Source: Deltaproteobacteria bacterium
GTDB lineage: Bacteria; Myxococcota_A; Bradymonadia; REDH01
Assembly: GCA_007693585.1 (NCBI GenBank)
Contig: REDH01000081.1
Span: 29,783 to 93,782 of the forward strand
DNA length: 64,000 nt
Direction: 5' to 3'
In this document: positions 28,709 through 36,432 of the stretch, one piece after another
Layout: every line of letters begins with the position of its first letter
Position numbering within the stretch: position 1 is the first letter of the stretch
Translations under genes and position numbers: made by a program
The notes under the pieces: model-generated
The model's input: the letters and a program-made list of their open reading frames with translations, nothing else
Told to the model about the DNA's origin: nothing
Databases searched by the model: none

Positions 28709-31700
28709 TCAGCCGCCGAAGCCGCTGCTGGCACAGGACGCCCCATCCTGCTCCTCCCAGGTCCCCTGGTTGCACTGGAAGGTGGCGGTGCCCGTGATCG
28801 GAGGTTCGCTGTCGCTGGCGGTTCTCGACTGGCCATGGTTGCGGGCGTTGAAGGAGGCGCTGCAGGTGAACCCGTCCACGGTCCACGAGAGCGTCTCGCG
28901 GGCACATCGGCGATCGGAGGCGCACGCTGCGTCAGTTCCGCCGTTGCTTCCGAGACACGTCCACGTGAACGGTCCACCCCCGCTCACTGCGGTCGGCGTT
29001 CCGTCGCTGCAGAGGTTGTTCGACGGCGCGTTGACCGTGTTGCCACCATCTGCCGTGCCGCACTGGCCGTCCACCACGGGTGCGCAGGTCGCGCCGGGCT
29101 GCGCAACCCAGGTCCCCTGCCGGCACTCGAGGGTCGCGGCGCCGGTGTTCGGGCGTTCACTGTCGGACACGGGGCGGGTGTGCCCGTTCTCGCCCTGCGT
29201 CACCGGGCTGCTGCAGGTACTTCCATCCACGGTCCATGATGCAGCACCCCCCTCGCAGCTCCGGTCGGAAGAACACGATGCATCGTCGCCTCCATTGCTC
29301 CCTGCGCAGGTCCAGGCAAAGGGCCCGTTGCCGCTCACGGCGGAAGGTGCTCCCGTTGCACAGAGGTCTGCGGTGGGCGCTCCGAGCGTGCTGTTCCCCG
29401 CCGCCTCTCCGCACGTACCGCTGACGACCGGTGCGCACGTCGCGCCGGGTTGCTGGTTCCACGCCCCCTGCTCACAGCGGTAGGTTGCCGATCCGGCGGT
29501 CTGCGGACCCTGTGCGGTGGCGGTTCGGGACTGCCCGTGGTTCCGGTTGCCGATCTCCCCGCCGCAGGTGCTTCCCTCCACGGTCCAGCTCATCGAGACA
29601 CCGGCACAACTGCGGTTCGAGGAGCACTCGGCATCGGCTCCTGCTCCGCTGCCCTGGCAGGTCCACGTCCAGGGCCCGTCCCCGGTCACGGGAGTCGCCG
29701 TGCCAGCGCTGCAGAGATTGCTCGTCGGCGGGGTGAGGGTGCTGCGTCCGCGCGCCGATCCGCACGCCCCGACCACGCCGGGCGCGCAGGTCGCTCCCGA
29801 CTGCGGAACCCACGCGCCCTGATCGCAGCGCAGGGTGGCCGTGCCGGTGTTGGGCGGCCCGTTGTCCGTCGCCGTGCGGGACTGGCCATGGTTTCGAGCA
29901 GCGACCGATCCACTGCAGGTGTGGTCCCCCACTGTCCAGGAGGCCTCGCCCCCCGCGCAGCTCCGGTTGGCGGAGCATGTGATGTCGTCGCCGCCGTTGA
30001 GGCCTCCGCAGGTCCAGGTAAAGGGGCCGTCGCCACTCACGGCGGAGGCCGTTCCGGCGGTGCACAGGTCGCTGGTCGGGGCGGAGCCGAAGTGGCCGCC
30101 GCCGGCCTCGCCACACGCACCGTCCACGACCGGCTGGCACGTGGCACCGGGCTGACGGGTCCACGCGCCCTGATCGCATCGGAATTGCGCCGACCCGGTG
30201 TTCGGAAGATCGTCGTCGGTAGCGGTACGCGACTGGCCGTGCTGGGCGGAGGTCACGGATCCGGCGCAGGCGTTGCCGCTCACCGACCAGTTGCGTGCCC
30301 CCGCGGTGCAGCTCCGGTTCGACGAACACGAGGCGCTCTCGCCCTGATTGCTCCCCTCGCAGGTCCAGGTGAACGGTCCCGAGCCCTCCACGGCCGAGGG
30401 CGTGCCTGCGCTGCACAGGTTGCCGGTCGGCGCATTGGGCGTGCTTCCTCCGTCGGCCGAGCCGCACGCGCCGTCGACGACCGGTGCGCAGGTGGCCCCG
30501 CCCTGCTGCGCCCATTCGCCCTGCTGGCAGCGGAAGGTGGCGCGCCCGGCGAGCGGTGGGCCGCTGTCGGTCGCGTTGCGCGTGCGACCATGTTCCCGCC
30601 CCGAGACCGTACCGCTGCAGGTGAGGCCATCCACAGTCCAGGAGCGGGTCTCGCGGTCGCAGCTTCGATCTGCGCTGCACTCGGCGTCCTCGCCGCCCTC
30701 CGCGCCGACGCAGGTCCAGGTGAACGGCCCCTCGCCGCTCACGCCCGATGGCGTACCCGAGGCGCACAGGTCGCTGTCCGGAACCTCGCTGGTGCTGCCC
30801 CCCGCGGCAGAGCCGCACGCAGCATGGATGACGGCGGAGCAGGTCGCCCCGTCCTCTTCCATCCAGGTGCCCTGCTCGCACCGGAAGGTGGCTGTCCCGC
30901 GGTTGGGGGGGCCCTCGTCGGATGCGGACGCGGTCCGGCCATGGTCCCGCCCCGACAGCAGATCACCGCACGACTGATCGTCCACGGTCCACGTCGCCGT
31001 CTCCGCTTCGCAGCTCCGGCTCGACGAGCAGTTGACGTCGGGTTCGTCGCCGCTCCCGAGACACGTCCATGTGAACGGGCCTTCACCGTCGACCGCCGTG
31101 GGTGTCCCCGCGCTGCACAGGGCCGAGTCGGGGGCGGTCGCCGTGCTGCGGCCGGAAGCCGGTCCGCAGATTCCACCCTGGCAGACCTGCACGGTCAGGG
31201 CTGCGGCCTCACTGGTTCGGGACAGGCAGGATCCCGAGGCCACAGCCCGGAAGAGGTGGCCGTCCATCTCCTGCGTCACGGCCGTTCGCCGCAGGGTGTC
31301 CGCCGAGCTGTCCTCGAAGCCGTCCTCTCCGGTCAGATCCTGCCAGGTCTCGCCCGCATCGACGCTCCGCTGCCAGACGATGGCCGGCTCGTCCCCCGAA
31401 GCCTCCACGGAGAAGGAGACCGGCCCCCCCACGCACGCCGTCGCGTCTTCGGGGGACGCCTCAATCGTCACCTGGTCCTCCGGACACACGCAGGTGCCCT
31501 CCTCGCAGCGACGTCCATCCGTGCAGGCGTTTCCGCACGCACCGCAGTGCCGCTCATCCGTCTGCGGATCCGCCTCGCCGATGCAGATGAGTTCCACGTC
31601 CGACGTGCAGAACCAGCGCCCCGTGTCGCAGTAGCCGCAGTTCTCCTCGGGGGCGCCCGGCAGGGGACCACAGCCCCCGCAGAGGTTGAACCCGGGGTCC

Positions 31701-32320
31701 TCGCAGGAGATCACCTCCGTTCCGTCGCAGACGAGGCGGCCACACTGGCCGCAGTGCGCGCCGACATCGCCGGCCATGGAGGTGCATCCTCCGCAGACGT
31801 TGGCCGGAACACACGCTCCGTCACAGACCAGCTCGCCGGAGGGGCAGAAGCAGGCACCGTCCGCGCAGCTCGCTCCTGTCGGGCACACCTCCCCGCAGCC
31901 TCCGCAATTCTCGGGATCCGTCCGCAGGTCCACCTCGCACCCCGTCTCCTCATCCCCGTCGCAGTTGGCGAGACCCACCGGACACTCCGAGCGGACGCAC
32001 ATCCCGCTCTGACACCGGTAGCCCTCGGGGCATGCCGCGCCACACGCGCCGCAGTGATCGTCGGAGAAGCGGGTGTTCGTCTCGCACCCCGTCTCCCGGT
32101 TCCCGTCGCAGTTGGCGAACGGCGGCTCGCAGTCGAGCGCGCAGTCCTCGCCCTCGCACGGGTCATCCCCGCAACCCGATGTGCGGTCGCACACATCTCC
32201 ACCCCCACCCTCCTGCGTGATCTCCGTCAGTCCGGACTCGTCCGAACAGGCCCACAGCATGGCGATGGCGACGACCGCGGGAAGGAGTACTCCTGCACGA
32301 AAAGGGGCTGCGGTCATCAT
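28709..32320 (-). CDS. Giant Cys-rich lipoprotein with seven C-terminal repeats
   Basis: 1203 residues. Tandem ATGs at 32320 and 32317 follow GGAGG, and a lipobox (LWAC, Cys25) fixes the start; the frame runs open to 33139 only by chance. Residues about 45-275 contain Cys-rich segments of the NCDGDEETGCE...CGGCGEVC type seen in many myxobacterial surface proteins. About 280-380 is an Ig-like domain (VSFSVEASGDEPAIVWQRS). From about 385 to the end are seven tandem repeats of about 117 residues, each with CGSAxGxST, LCSAGTP, GPFTWTC, RSC, SWTVDG and GATCAPVV. The last ends the protein. Probably a long extracellular adhesin or stalk held by disulfides. No enzyme motif. Confidence 0.88.
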   Translation of the reverse strand: MMTAAPFRAGVLLPAVVAIAMLWACSDESGLTEITQEGGGGDVCDRTSGCGDDPCEGEDCALDCEPPFANCDGNRETGCETNTRFSDDHCGACGAACPEGYRCQSGMCVRSECPVGLANCDGDEETGCEVDLRTDPENCGGCGEVCPTGASCADGACFCPSGELVCDGACVPANVCGGCTSMAGDVGAHCGQCGRLVCDGTEVISCEDPGFNLCGGCGPLPGAPEENCGYCDTGRWFCTSDVELICIGEADPQTDERHCGACGNACTDGRRCEEGTCVCPEDQVTIEASPEDATACVGGPVSFSVEASGDEPAIVWQRSVDAGETWQDLTGEDGFEDSSADTLRRTAVTQEMDGHLFRAVASGSCLSRTSEAAALTVQVCQGGICGPASGRSTATAPDSALCSAGTPTAVDGEGPFTWTCLGSGDEPDVNCSSSRSCEAETATWTVDDQSCGDLLSGRDHGRTASASDEGPPNRGTATFRCEQGTWMEEDGATCSAVIHAACGSAAGGSTSEVPDSDLCASGTPSGVSGEGPFTWTCVGAEGGEDAECSADRSCDRETRSWTVDGLTCSGTVSGREHGRTRNATDSGPPLAGRATFRCQQGEWAQQGGATCAPVVDGACGSADGGSTPNAPTGNLCSAGTPSAVEGSGPFTWTCEGSNQGESASCSSNRSCTAGARNWSVSGNACAGSVTSAQHGQSRTATDDDLPNTGSAQFRCDQGAWTRQPGATCQPVVDGACGEAGGGHFGSAPTSDLCTAGTASAVSGDGPFTWTCGGLNGGDDITCSANRSCAGGEASWTVGDHTCSGSVAARNHGQSRTATDNGPPNTGTATLRCDQGAWVPQSGATCAPGVVGACGSARGRSTLTPPTSNLCSAGTATPVTGDGPWTWTCQGSGAGADAECSSNRSCAGVSMSWTVEGSTCGGEIGNRNHGQSRTATAQGPQTAGSATYRCEQGAWNQQPGATCAPVVSGTCGEAAGNSTLGAPTADLCATGAPSAVSGNGPFAWTCAGSNGGDDASCSSDRSCEGGAASWTVDGSTCSSPVTQGENGHTRPVSDSERPNTGAATLECRQGTWVAQPGATCAPVVDGQCGTADGGNTVNAPSNNLCSDGTPTAVSGGGPFTWTCLGSNGGTDAACASDRRCARETLSWTVDGFTCSASFNARNHGQSRTASDSEPPITGTATFQCNQGTWEEQDGASCASSGFGG
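28712..31168. repeat. Seven tandem coding repeats of about 351 bp
   Basis: The 3' two-thirds of the giant lipoprotein gene consist of seven direct repeats of about 117 codons. The repeats are diverged at both DNA and protein level but keep the six cysteines and the GPFTWTC and GATC landmarks. Units 2-6 are the most alike; unit 7 is truncated just after its last cysteine. Confidence 0.85.
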
Positions 32321-32439
32321 CACGCCTCCGGGCCCGACTGGCCAACGCGAGGTGCTCACACGAGCACGGGATCGGTGAAAACGTGGCCTGCGATGACCGG
32401 CCCCCGGCCTGCCTTGCAGCACACGCAACCTCTCTGCCA

Positions 32440-32498
32440 ACGATATCAGCGACAGCCCCACTCGGCAACGAAACGCGCACGGAATTCGAACCGAATTC
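32440..32498 (-). promoter_or_regulatory. Candidate promoter and GAATTC pair upstream of giant lipoprotein
   Basis: On the minus strand TTGCCG (32468-32463) and TATCGT (32445-32440) are 17 bases apart, a fair sigma-70-like promoter for the gene starting at 32320. Just upstream, two GAATTC sites (32482-32487 and 32493-32498) are spaced 11 bp, one helical turn, in the only AT-rich patch of the 343-bp divergent region 32321-32663. This may be an activator site. The other strand leads to the pseudouridine synthase. Confidence 0.4.
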
Positions 32499-32663
32499 AG
32501 AGGGGGAAGACCGAACGGTGGCCGCCGAAGCTGCGCGTCGGACCGCGGACGGACGACAGGCCACGATGGGATTGCGCTCGCGCGAAGACTGCCCCACCCT
32601 GCCTCGTCGCGTACCGCCTCGATGGACCGTCCGCGGTCCGCCCACCCTGTCCGGGACGCCGAG

Positions 32664-33512
32664 ATGACGACCAAGACCTGGCCCGCAGCGCGCCTCCTGG
32701 CGGAAGCCACGGGGCTGGGCAGACGCGAGATCCGCCGGAGGCGCCTGACGCTTGTCGGTCCGGATGGGGAGCGCCTGGGAACCGGGGATCGGGTGTCGCT
32801 CGGTCGGGACTGGAAGCGCTTCTCGGCGGGCGAGTTCGCCTTCCGGGCCCGCACCGGTCCCCCGCTGACGCTGGCGGTGCACAAGCCGAAGGGCGTGGTC
32901 GTGTCCCGTCGGGAACCGCTGAGCACCGACCCCACGATCTTCGAGGTGTTCGCGGAGGTGCCGGGCATCGGGGCGGTGCAGCCCGTCGGGCGACTGGACG
33001 CCGACACGTCCGGTCTCCTGCTGCTCACCGCGGACGGTGCCCTGCTGCACCGGCTGACGCACCCGTCGGCGAAGGTGGAGCGCACGTATGCGGCGGCGCT
33101 GGAGTCCCCGCCGGACCCGGACGCGCTCGAGCGCCTCAAGGCGGGGACCCTGGCCCTGCGGGACGGTCACGTGCCCCGCCCCCTCGTCGTGGAGCCGCTG
33201 CCGCCGGCGGCGCTGGCGGCGGACGGGCTGGCGGAGCGCGACGACGCGCAGTGGTGGACGATCACGCTGACGGAAGGCCGCTACCACGAGGTTCGCCGGA
33301 CGTTCGCGGCCTGTGGGGCGCCGGTCGCCGCTCTGGTTCGCACATCGCACGGCCCGCTGACGCTTCGGGAGCTCGTGCCTCGACCGGGGGACTGCGCACG
33401 ACTGGAGGGGACATCGCTGGACGCGCTCCATGCGGCGGCAGGTCGGCCAGTCCCCGCGGATGTCGTGGAGATCGTGCCGGAAGGGGACATGACGTCCGCG
33501 GACGTCCCCTGA
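32664..33512 (+). CDS. Pseudouridine synthase, RsuA/RluB/E/F family
   Basis: 282 residues from ATG 32664; ATG 32622 in frame is possible. A short, degenerate S4-like N-terminus (RLLAEATGLGRREIRRRRLTL) precedes the catalytic domain. Landmarks are VHKPKGVVVSRR, the catalytic-Asp motif VGRLDADTSGLLLLTADG, KVERTYAAAL and ITLTEGRYHEVRRTFAACG. It isomerises a uridine in rRNA to pseudouridine. Which site (16S U516 or 23S U2457/2604/2605) cannot be decided. Cytoplasmic. Divergent from the giant lipoprotein and convergent with the amidase. Confidence 0.9.
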   Translation: MTTKTWPAARLLAEATGLGRREIRRRRLTLVGPDGERLGTGDRVSLGRDWKRFSAGEFAFRARTGPPLTLAVHKPKGVVVSRREPLSTDPTIFEVFAEVPGIGAVQPVGRLDADTSGLLLLTADGALLHRLTHPSAKVERTYAAALESPPDPDALERLKAGTLALRDGHVPRPLVVEPLPPAALAADGLAERDDAQWWTITLTEGRYHEVRRTFAACGAPVAALVRTSHGPLTLRELVPRPGDCARLEGTSLDALHAAAGRPVPADVVEIVPEGDMTSADVP

Positions 33513-33522
33513 TGGCCCGGCG

Positions 33523-35199
33523 TCAGGCGAGGAGGTTGGCGGCGGCGGCCGGTGCATCGAGGGCGCTTGCGAGGTCCAGGCGCTCGAGGTGAGCGAGGAC
33601 GGCGAGGACGGCGGCTTCGTCCCAGGCGTCGCCGATGATCTGGAGCCCGACGGGGAGGCCGTCGCGAACGGCGATGGGCGCGGTTCCGGCAGGGAGGCCG
33701 GTGAGGTTGGCGAAGAAGTTGAACCGGCACATGGCGCGGGTGTGGACGTCGTCGCTGATGGCGGTGGCTTCCTCGCCGCGTGCGTAGGGAGGAGCGAGGA
33801 CGGGGAGGGTCGGGAGCGCGAGGACATCGACGGTACGGAGGGTCTCGGCGGTCTGGATGCGCAGCAGGGTTCGGGTGCGCTGGGCGGCGAGGTACTCGTC
33901 GACGCCGAGTCGGGCGATGAGCTGGAGTGCTACGGCGAGGTCGTCGCCGTAGGCGTCGCCGTTGAGGTGGAAGTCGTCGGCGAGGTTGGCGACGGTTTCG
34001 GGGGCGATGGAGAGCACACCGACTGCGGGGGCGTGTTCGAGGGTGGGGATGTGGACGGGGACGAGGGTGGCTCCGTCGGCGGCGAGGGCATCGAGGGCGC
34101 GCTGGCCGTCGGCGGCGATGGCGGGGTCGGCGTGTGCCCACTCGGTCTCGGGGACGCCGATGCGGAGCCCCCGCACACCGCGGCCGAGGGCGCGACGCCA
34201 GGACTTGCGGCCCTTCGGGGGTCGGGGGGCCCTGCTGTTGAGCCAGTCATCGGGGTCGGTGGATGCGCCGAGGACCTCGAGGACATCGACGAGGTCGGCG
34301 GTGGAGTGGGCGATGGGGCCGCCGACGGCGACGGTGCCGCCGCCGAAGGCGTTGCCACGGGTGGAGAGTCGGGCGAAGGTGGGCTTGATGCCGTAGAGTC
34401 CGCAGAGGGCGCTGGGGATGCGGATGGAGCCGCCGCCGTCGGATCCGATGGCGGCGGCGGCCAGGTGGAGCGCGACGGCGACGGCGGAGCCGGTGGAGGA
34501 GCCGCCGGCGGCGCGGTCCGGGTGTCGCGGGTTGTGCGGAAAGGCGTGGAACGGGTGGGTCCCGATGGGGTTCATGCCCCACTCGGTGGTGTGGGTCTTG
34601 CCCACGAGGAGAGCGCCGGCCTGGCGGAGCTGGGCGACGACGAAGGAGTCGTCGCGGGCGATGCCGCAGGGAGCACAGGAGCCGCCGGTGGTGGGGAGTC
34701 CCTGCATGTCGTGTTCGTCCTTGATCGGGAGGGGAAGCCCGTCGAGGGGGGAACGCGGCTTTCCGGCGCGGATGCGGTCCCGGGCCTCGCGGGCGGCGGC
34801 GAGCGCACGGTCCATGTCGAGGGCGATGAAGGGGGTGTGCGCGGCGTGGCCGAAGTCGCCGGCGGCGAGGTACTCGGCGATGCGCTCGACGAGGGTGACG
34901 GGCGAGAGGCCGTCGTGGAGGGCGGTCCGGAGGCGCTCGTGGGTGGGTCGCCATGCGGGTGCGCCGGGCGGGTCGAGCTGCTGGTCTTGCCAGGATGCGG
35001 GTTTGCGCGCGGGCTGCGGGAAGGGGTGCAGGGCGAGGTCGGCGCGGCCGGAGGCGTCGAGGGCGAGGAGGTCCCGGATGCGGTAGTCGACGCGCATGCG
35101 CTGGAGGACGAGTCGCGCGCCGGCGCGGGTCGCGGTGAGGGTGCGCAGGGCCCGCAGCGCCCTGCCGGAGAGACGGGGGGTCGGGAGGTCGGGGAACAT
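33523..35199 (-). CDS. Amidase (amidase-signature family)
   Basis: 558 residues from ATG 35199; the very long open frame upstream is an antisense artifact. The amidase-signature fold is clear: catalytic Lys in LPIKDEHDMQGL, the Gly/Ser-rich block AAGGSSTGSAVAVA with the cis-Ser, and the nucleophile Ser in GSDGGGSIRIPSALCGLYGIKPT, then GLPAGTAPIAVRDGLPVGLQIIGD. An additional N-terminal region of about 90 residues precedes the core. It hydrolyses an amide bond; substrates in this family range from simple amides to fatty acid amides. No GatB/GatC genes are adjacent, so it is unlikely to be GatA. Confidence 0.92.
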   Translation of the reverse strand: MFPDLPTPRLSGRALRALRTLTATRAGARLVLQRMRVDYRIRDLLALDASGRADLALHPFPQPARKPASWQDQQLDPPGAPAWRPTHERLRTALHDGLSPVTLVERIAEYLAAGDFGHAAHTPFIALDMDRALAAAREARDRIRAGKPRSPLDGLPLPIKDEHDMQGLPTTGGSCAPCGIARDDSFVVAQLRQAGALLVGKTHTTEWGMNPIGTHPFHAFPHNPRHPDRAAGGSSTGSAVAVALHLAAAAIGSDGGGSIRIPSALCGLYGIKPTFARLSTRGNAFGGGTVAVGGPIAHSTADLVDVLEVLGASTDPDDWLNSRAPRPPKGRKSWRRALGRGVRGLRIGVPETEWAHADPAIAADGQRALDALAADGATLVPVHIPTLEHAPAVGVLSIAPETVANLADDFHLNGDAYGDDLAVALQLIARLGVDEYLAAQRTRTLLRIQTAETLRTVDVLALPTLPVLAPPYARGEEATAISDDVHTRAMCRFNFFANLTGLPAGTAPIAVRDGLPVGLQIIGDAWDEAAVLAVLAHLERLDLASALDAPAAAANLLA

Positions 35200-35271
35200 G
35201 GTGGGCCTCGGGGCGGCGGTGAATGGTCTTCCGTGAAGCTTCGTCGGAGTGTGCGAATGCGTTCGGGCAGT

Positions 35272-35299
35272 TTGACGCCGGTCTCGCGGTCGCCATAGT
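35272..35299 (+). promoter_or_regulatory. Candidate promoter for outer-membrane protein gene
   Basis: TTGACG (35272-35277) and CATAGT (35294-35299) are 16 bases apart in the region between the divergent amidase and OMP genes. This would give a leader of about 100 bases ending in the GAGGAGG ribosome site at the OMP start. Confidence 0.45.
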
Positions 35300-35406
35300 G
35301 AGCACGGTCCCGTCAAGGACGACAAGACAGAAGGAAGCGGACCGGTTCCGTGGTGGAGTCGGCCCGCGTGCAGGCTCGGCGCCGCAGGCGCGAGGAGGAT
35401 GCGACG

Positions 35407-36150
35407 ATGAACGGATCGCGAATGACGATGAGTGCAGTGATTTCCATCGGGCTGGTCGCGCTGCTCGTGGCGCCCTCGGCGGCCTGGGCTACCGGGGAGG
35501 ATTCGGACCCGCTGGCCGGGCTGATGGCAGGCTCGCGGCTGTCCCTGGCCGAGGTGCACGATGCACCGGAGGCGACGGATGAGGAGGCGGGTGAGCGGAC
35601 GGGTTACCGGAACGTGGAGCTGACGGGCGGCGAGGACGCGCACCGGATGGACGACAAGCGGGGGTACCGCAACCTGGTGATCGCCGGGCCGCAGTTCATC
35701 GTGATCTTTCCGGCGGGTGTGTTCGGTCGCTACCACCGTTTGCTGAGCGACACGGTGTCGGCGCAGGTGGGGCTCGGCTATGCGGCGATCTCGTTCGACG
35801 ACGTGAAGTTCACGGGGTTCCGGCTGCTCGGTGGGATGGACTACCATCCGGTGGGCAACGGGATGCACGGCTTCTACGTGGGGCCGCGCGTGAACTACCG
35901 CCGGTTCGCGCTGAACGTGGATGGGGGCACGGGCACGGGGTCGCTCTCGACGCTGAACGTCGTGGGCGTTGCGGGCTACCGTGCGATCTGGCATCCCGGT
36001 TTCTCTCTCGGCATCGGCCTGGGCGGGGGATACGGCATGGTGCTGGCGGAGGCGGCCGCTCGGGATGCGGATGGCAACGAGGAGTCGTCGAGCACGACAT
36101 TCGACGGGGCGCGCTTCGTGCTCGAGTTCACGCTGGGCTGGGCGTTCTAG
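35407..36150 (+). CDS. Outer-membrane beta-barrel protein
   Basis: 247 residues from ATG 35407 behind GAGGAGG. A Sec signal peptide (about 1-30, ending SAAWA) is followed by an acidic periplasmic segment with a repeated GYRN motif, then alternating aromatic/Gly beta strands (QVGLGYAAISFDDVKF, GGMDYHPVGNGMHGFYVGPRVNYRRF, VLEFTLGWAF). The terminal aromatic residue is typical of barrels assembled by BAM. Probably an 8- to 10-strand barrel of the DUF3575/OmpA-barrel kind. Role unknown. Confidence 0.8.
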   Translation: MNGSRMTMSAVISIGLVALLVAPSAAWATGEDSDPLAGLMAGSRLSLAEVHDAPEATDEEAGERTGYRNVELTGGEDAHRMDDKRGYRNLVIAGPQFIVIFPAGVFGRYHRLLSDTVSAQVGLGYAAISFDDVKFTGFRLLGGMDYHPVGNGMHGFYVGPRVNYRRFALNVDGGTGTGSLSTLNVVGVAGYRAIWHPGFSLGIGLGGGYGMVLAEAAARDADGNEESSSTTFDGARFVLEFTLGWAF

Positions 36151-36432
36151 GCATCCCGGACCCTGGACAGGGCTGTCGCCAGGACCGGTTCGTGGCGTGC
36201 AACGGTGCCGCTCGTGGGCTCTCATCGGTCGCACGTACCGGGCCAAGGGGCCCCTCACCGTCCGTTTTCCCGACCGCAAGGGGATCGGTGACGACCTGGC
36301 GATCGCCCTGGGCCGCGGGAGGGTGCGTTCCATGCGGATTGCCATGAACCGCGTGACTGCACTACCCTGAGGGGGACGGCGCCGTGGCCGGTGGCCACGG
36401 CGCGTTGTTCCCTCTCCGCGTCCCGGGAGTTC
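36151..36432 (+). promoter_or_regulatory. Intergenic region with promoter-like boxes and strong hairpin
   Basis: TTGCCA (36339-36344) and TACCCT (36363-36368) are separated by 18 bases. Further down GCGCCGTGGCC (36379-36389), loop GGT, GGCCACGGCGC (36393-36403) form a perfect 11-bp stem followed by GTTGTTCCCTCT. It could be an imperfect intrinsic terminator for upstream transcription or a leader hairpin, as it ends 29 bases before the next start codon. The TTGC-18-TA(C/T)CCT pattern recurs before the paralog at 39559. Confidence 0.42.

Noticed and set aside
29450..33592. A plus-strand open frame of 1380 codons opposite the giant lipoprotein and pseudouridine synthase
   Set aside because: Crosses two well-supported genes and has only low-complexity Arg/Gly/Ala sequence.
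33523..35199. GatA subunit of tRNA amidotransferase
   Set aside because: The amidase-signature residues fit, but there is no GatB or GatC and the N-terminal extension is atypical.
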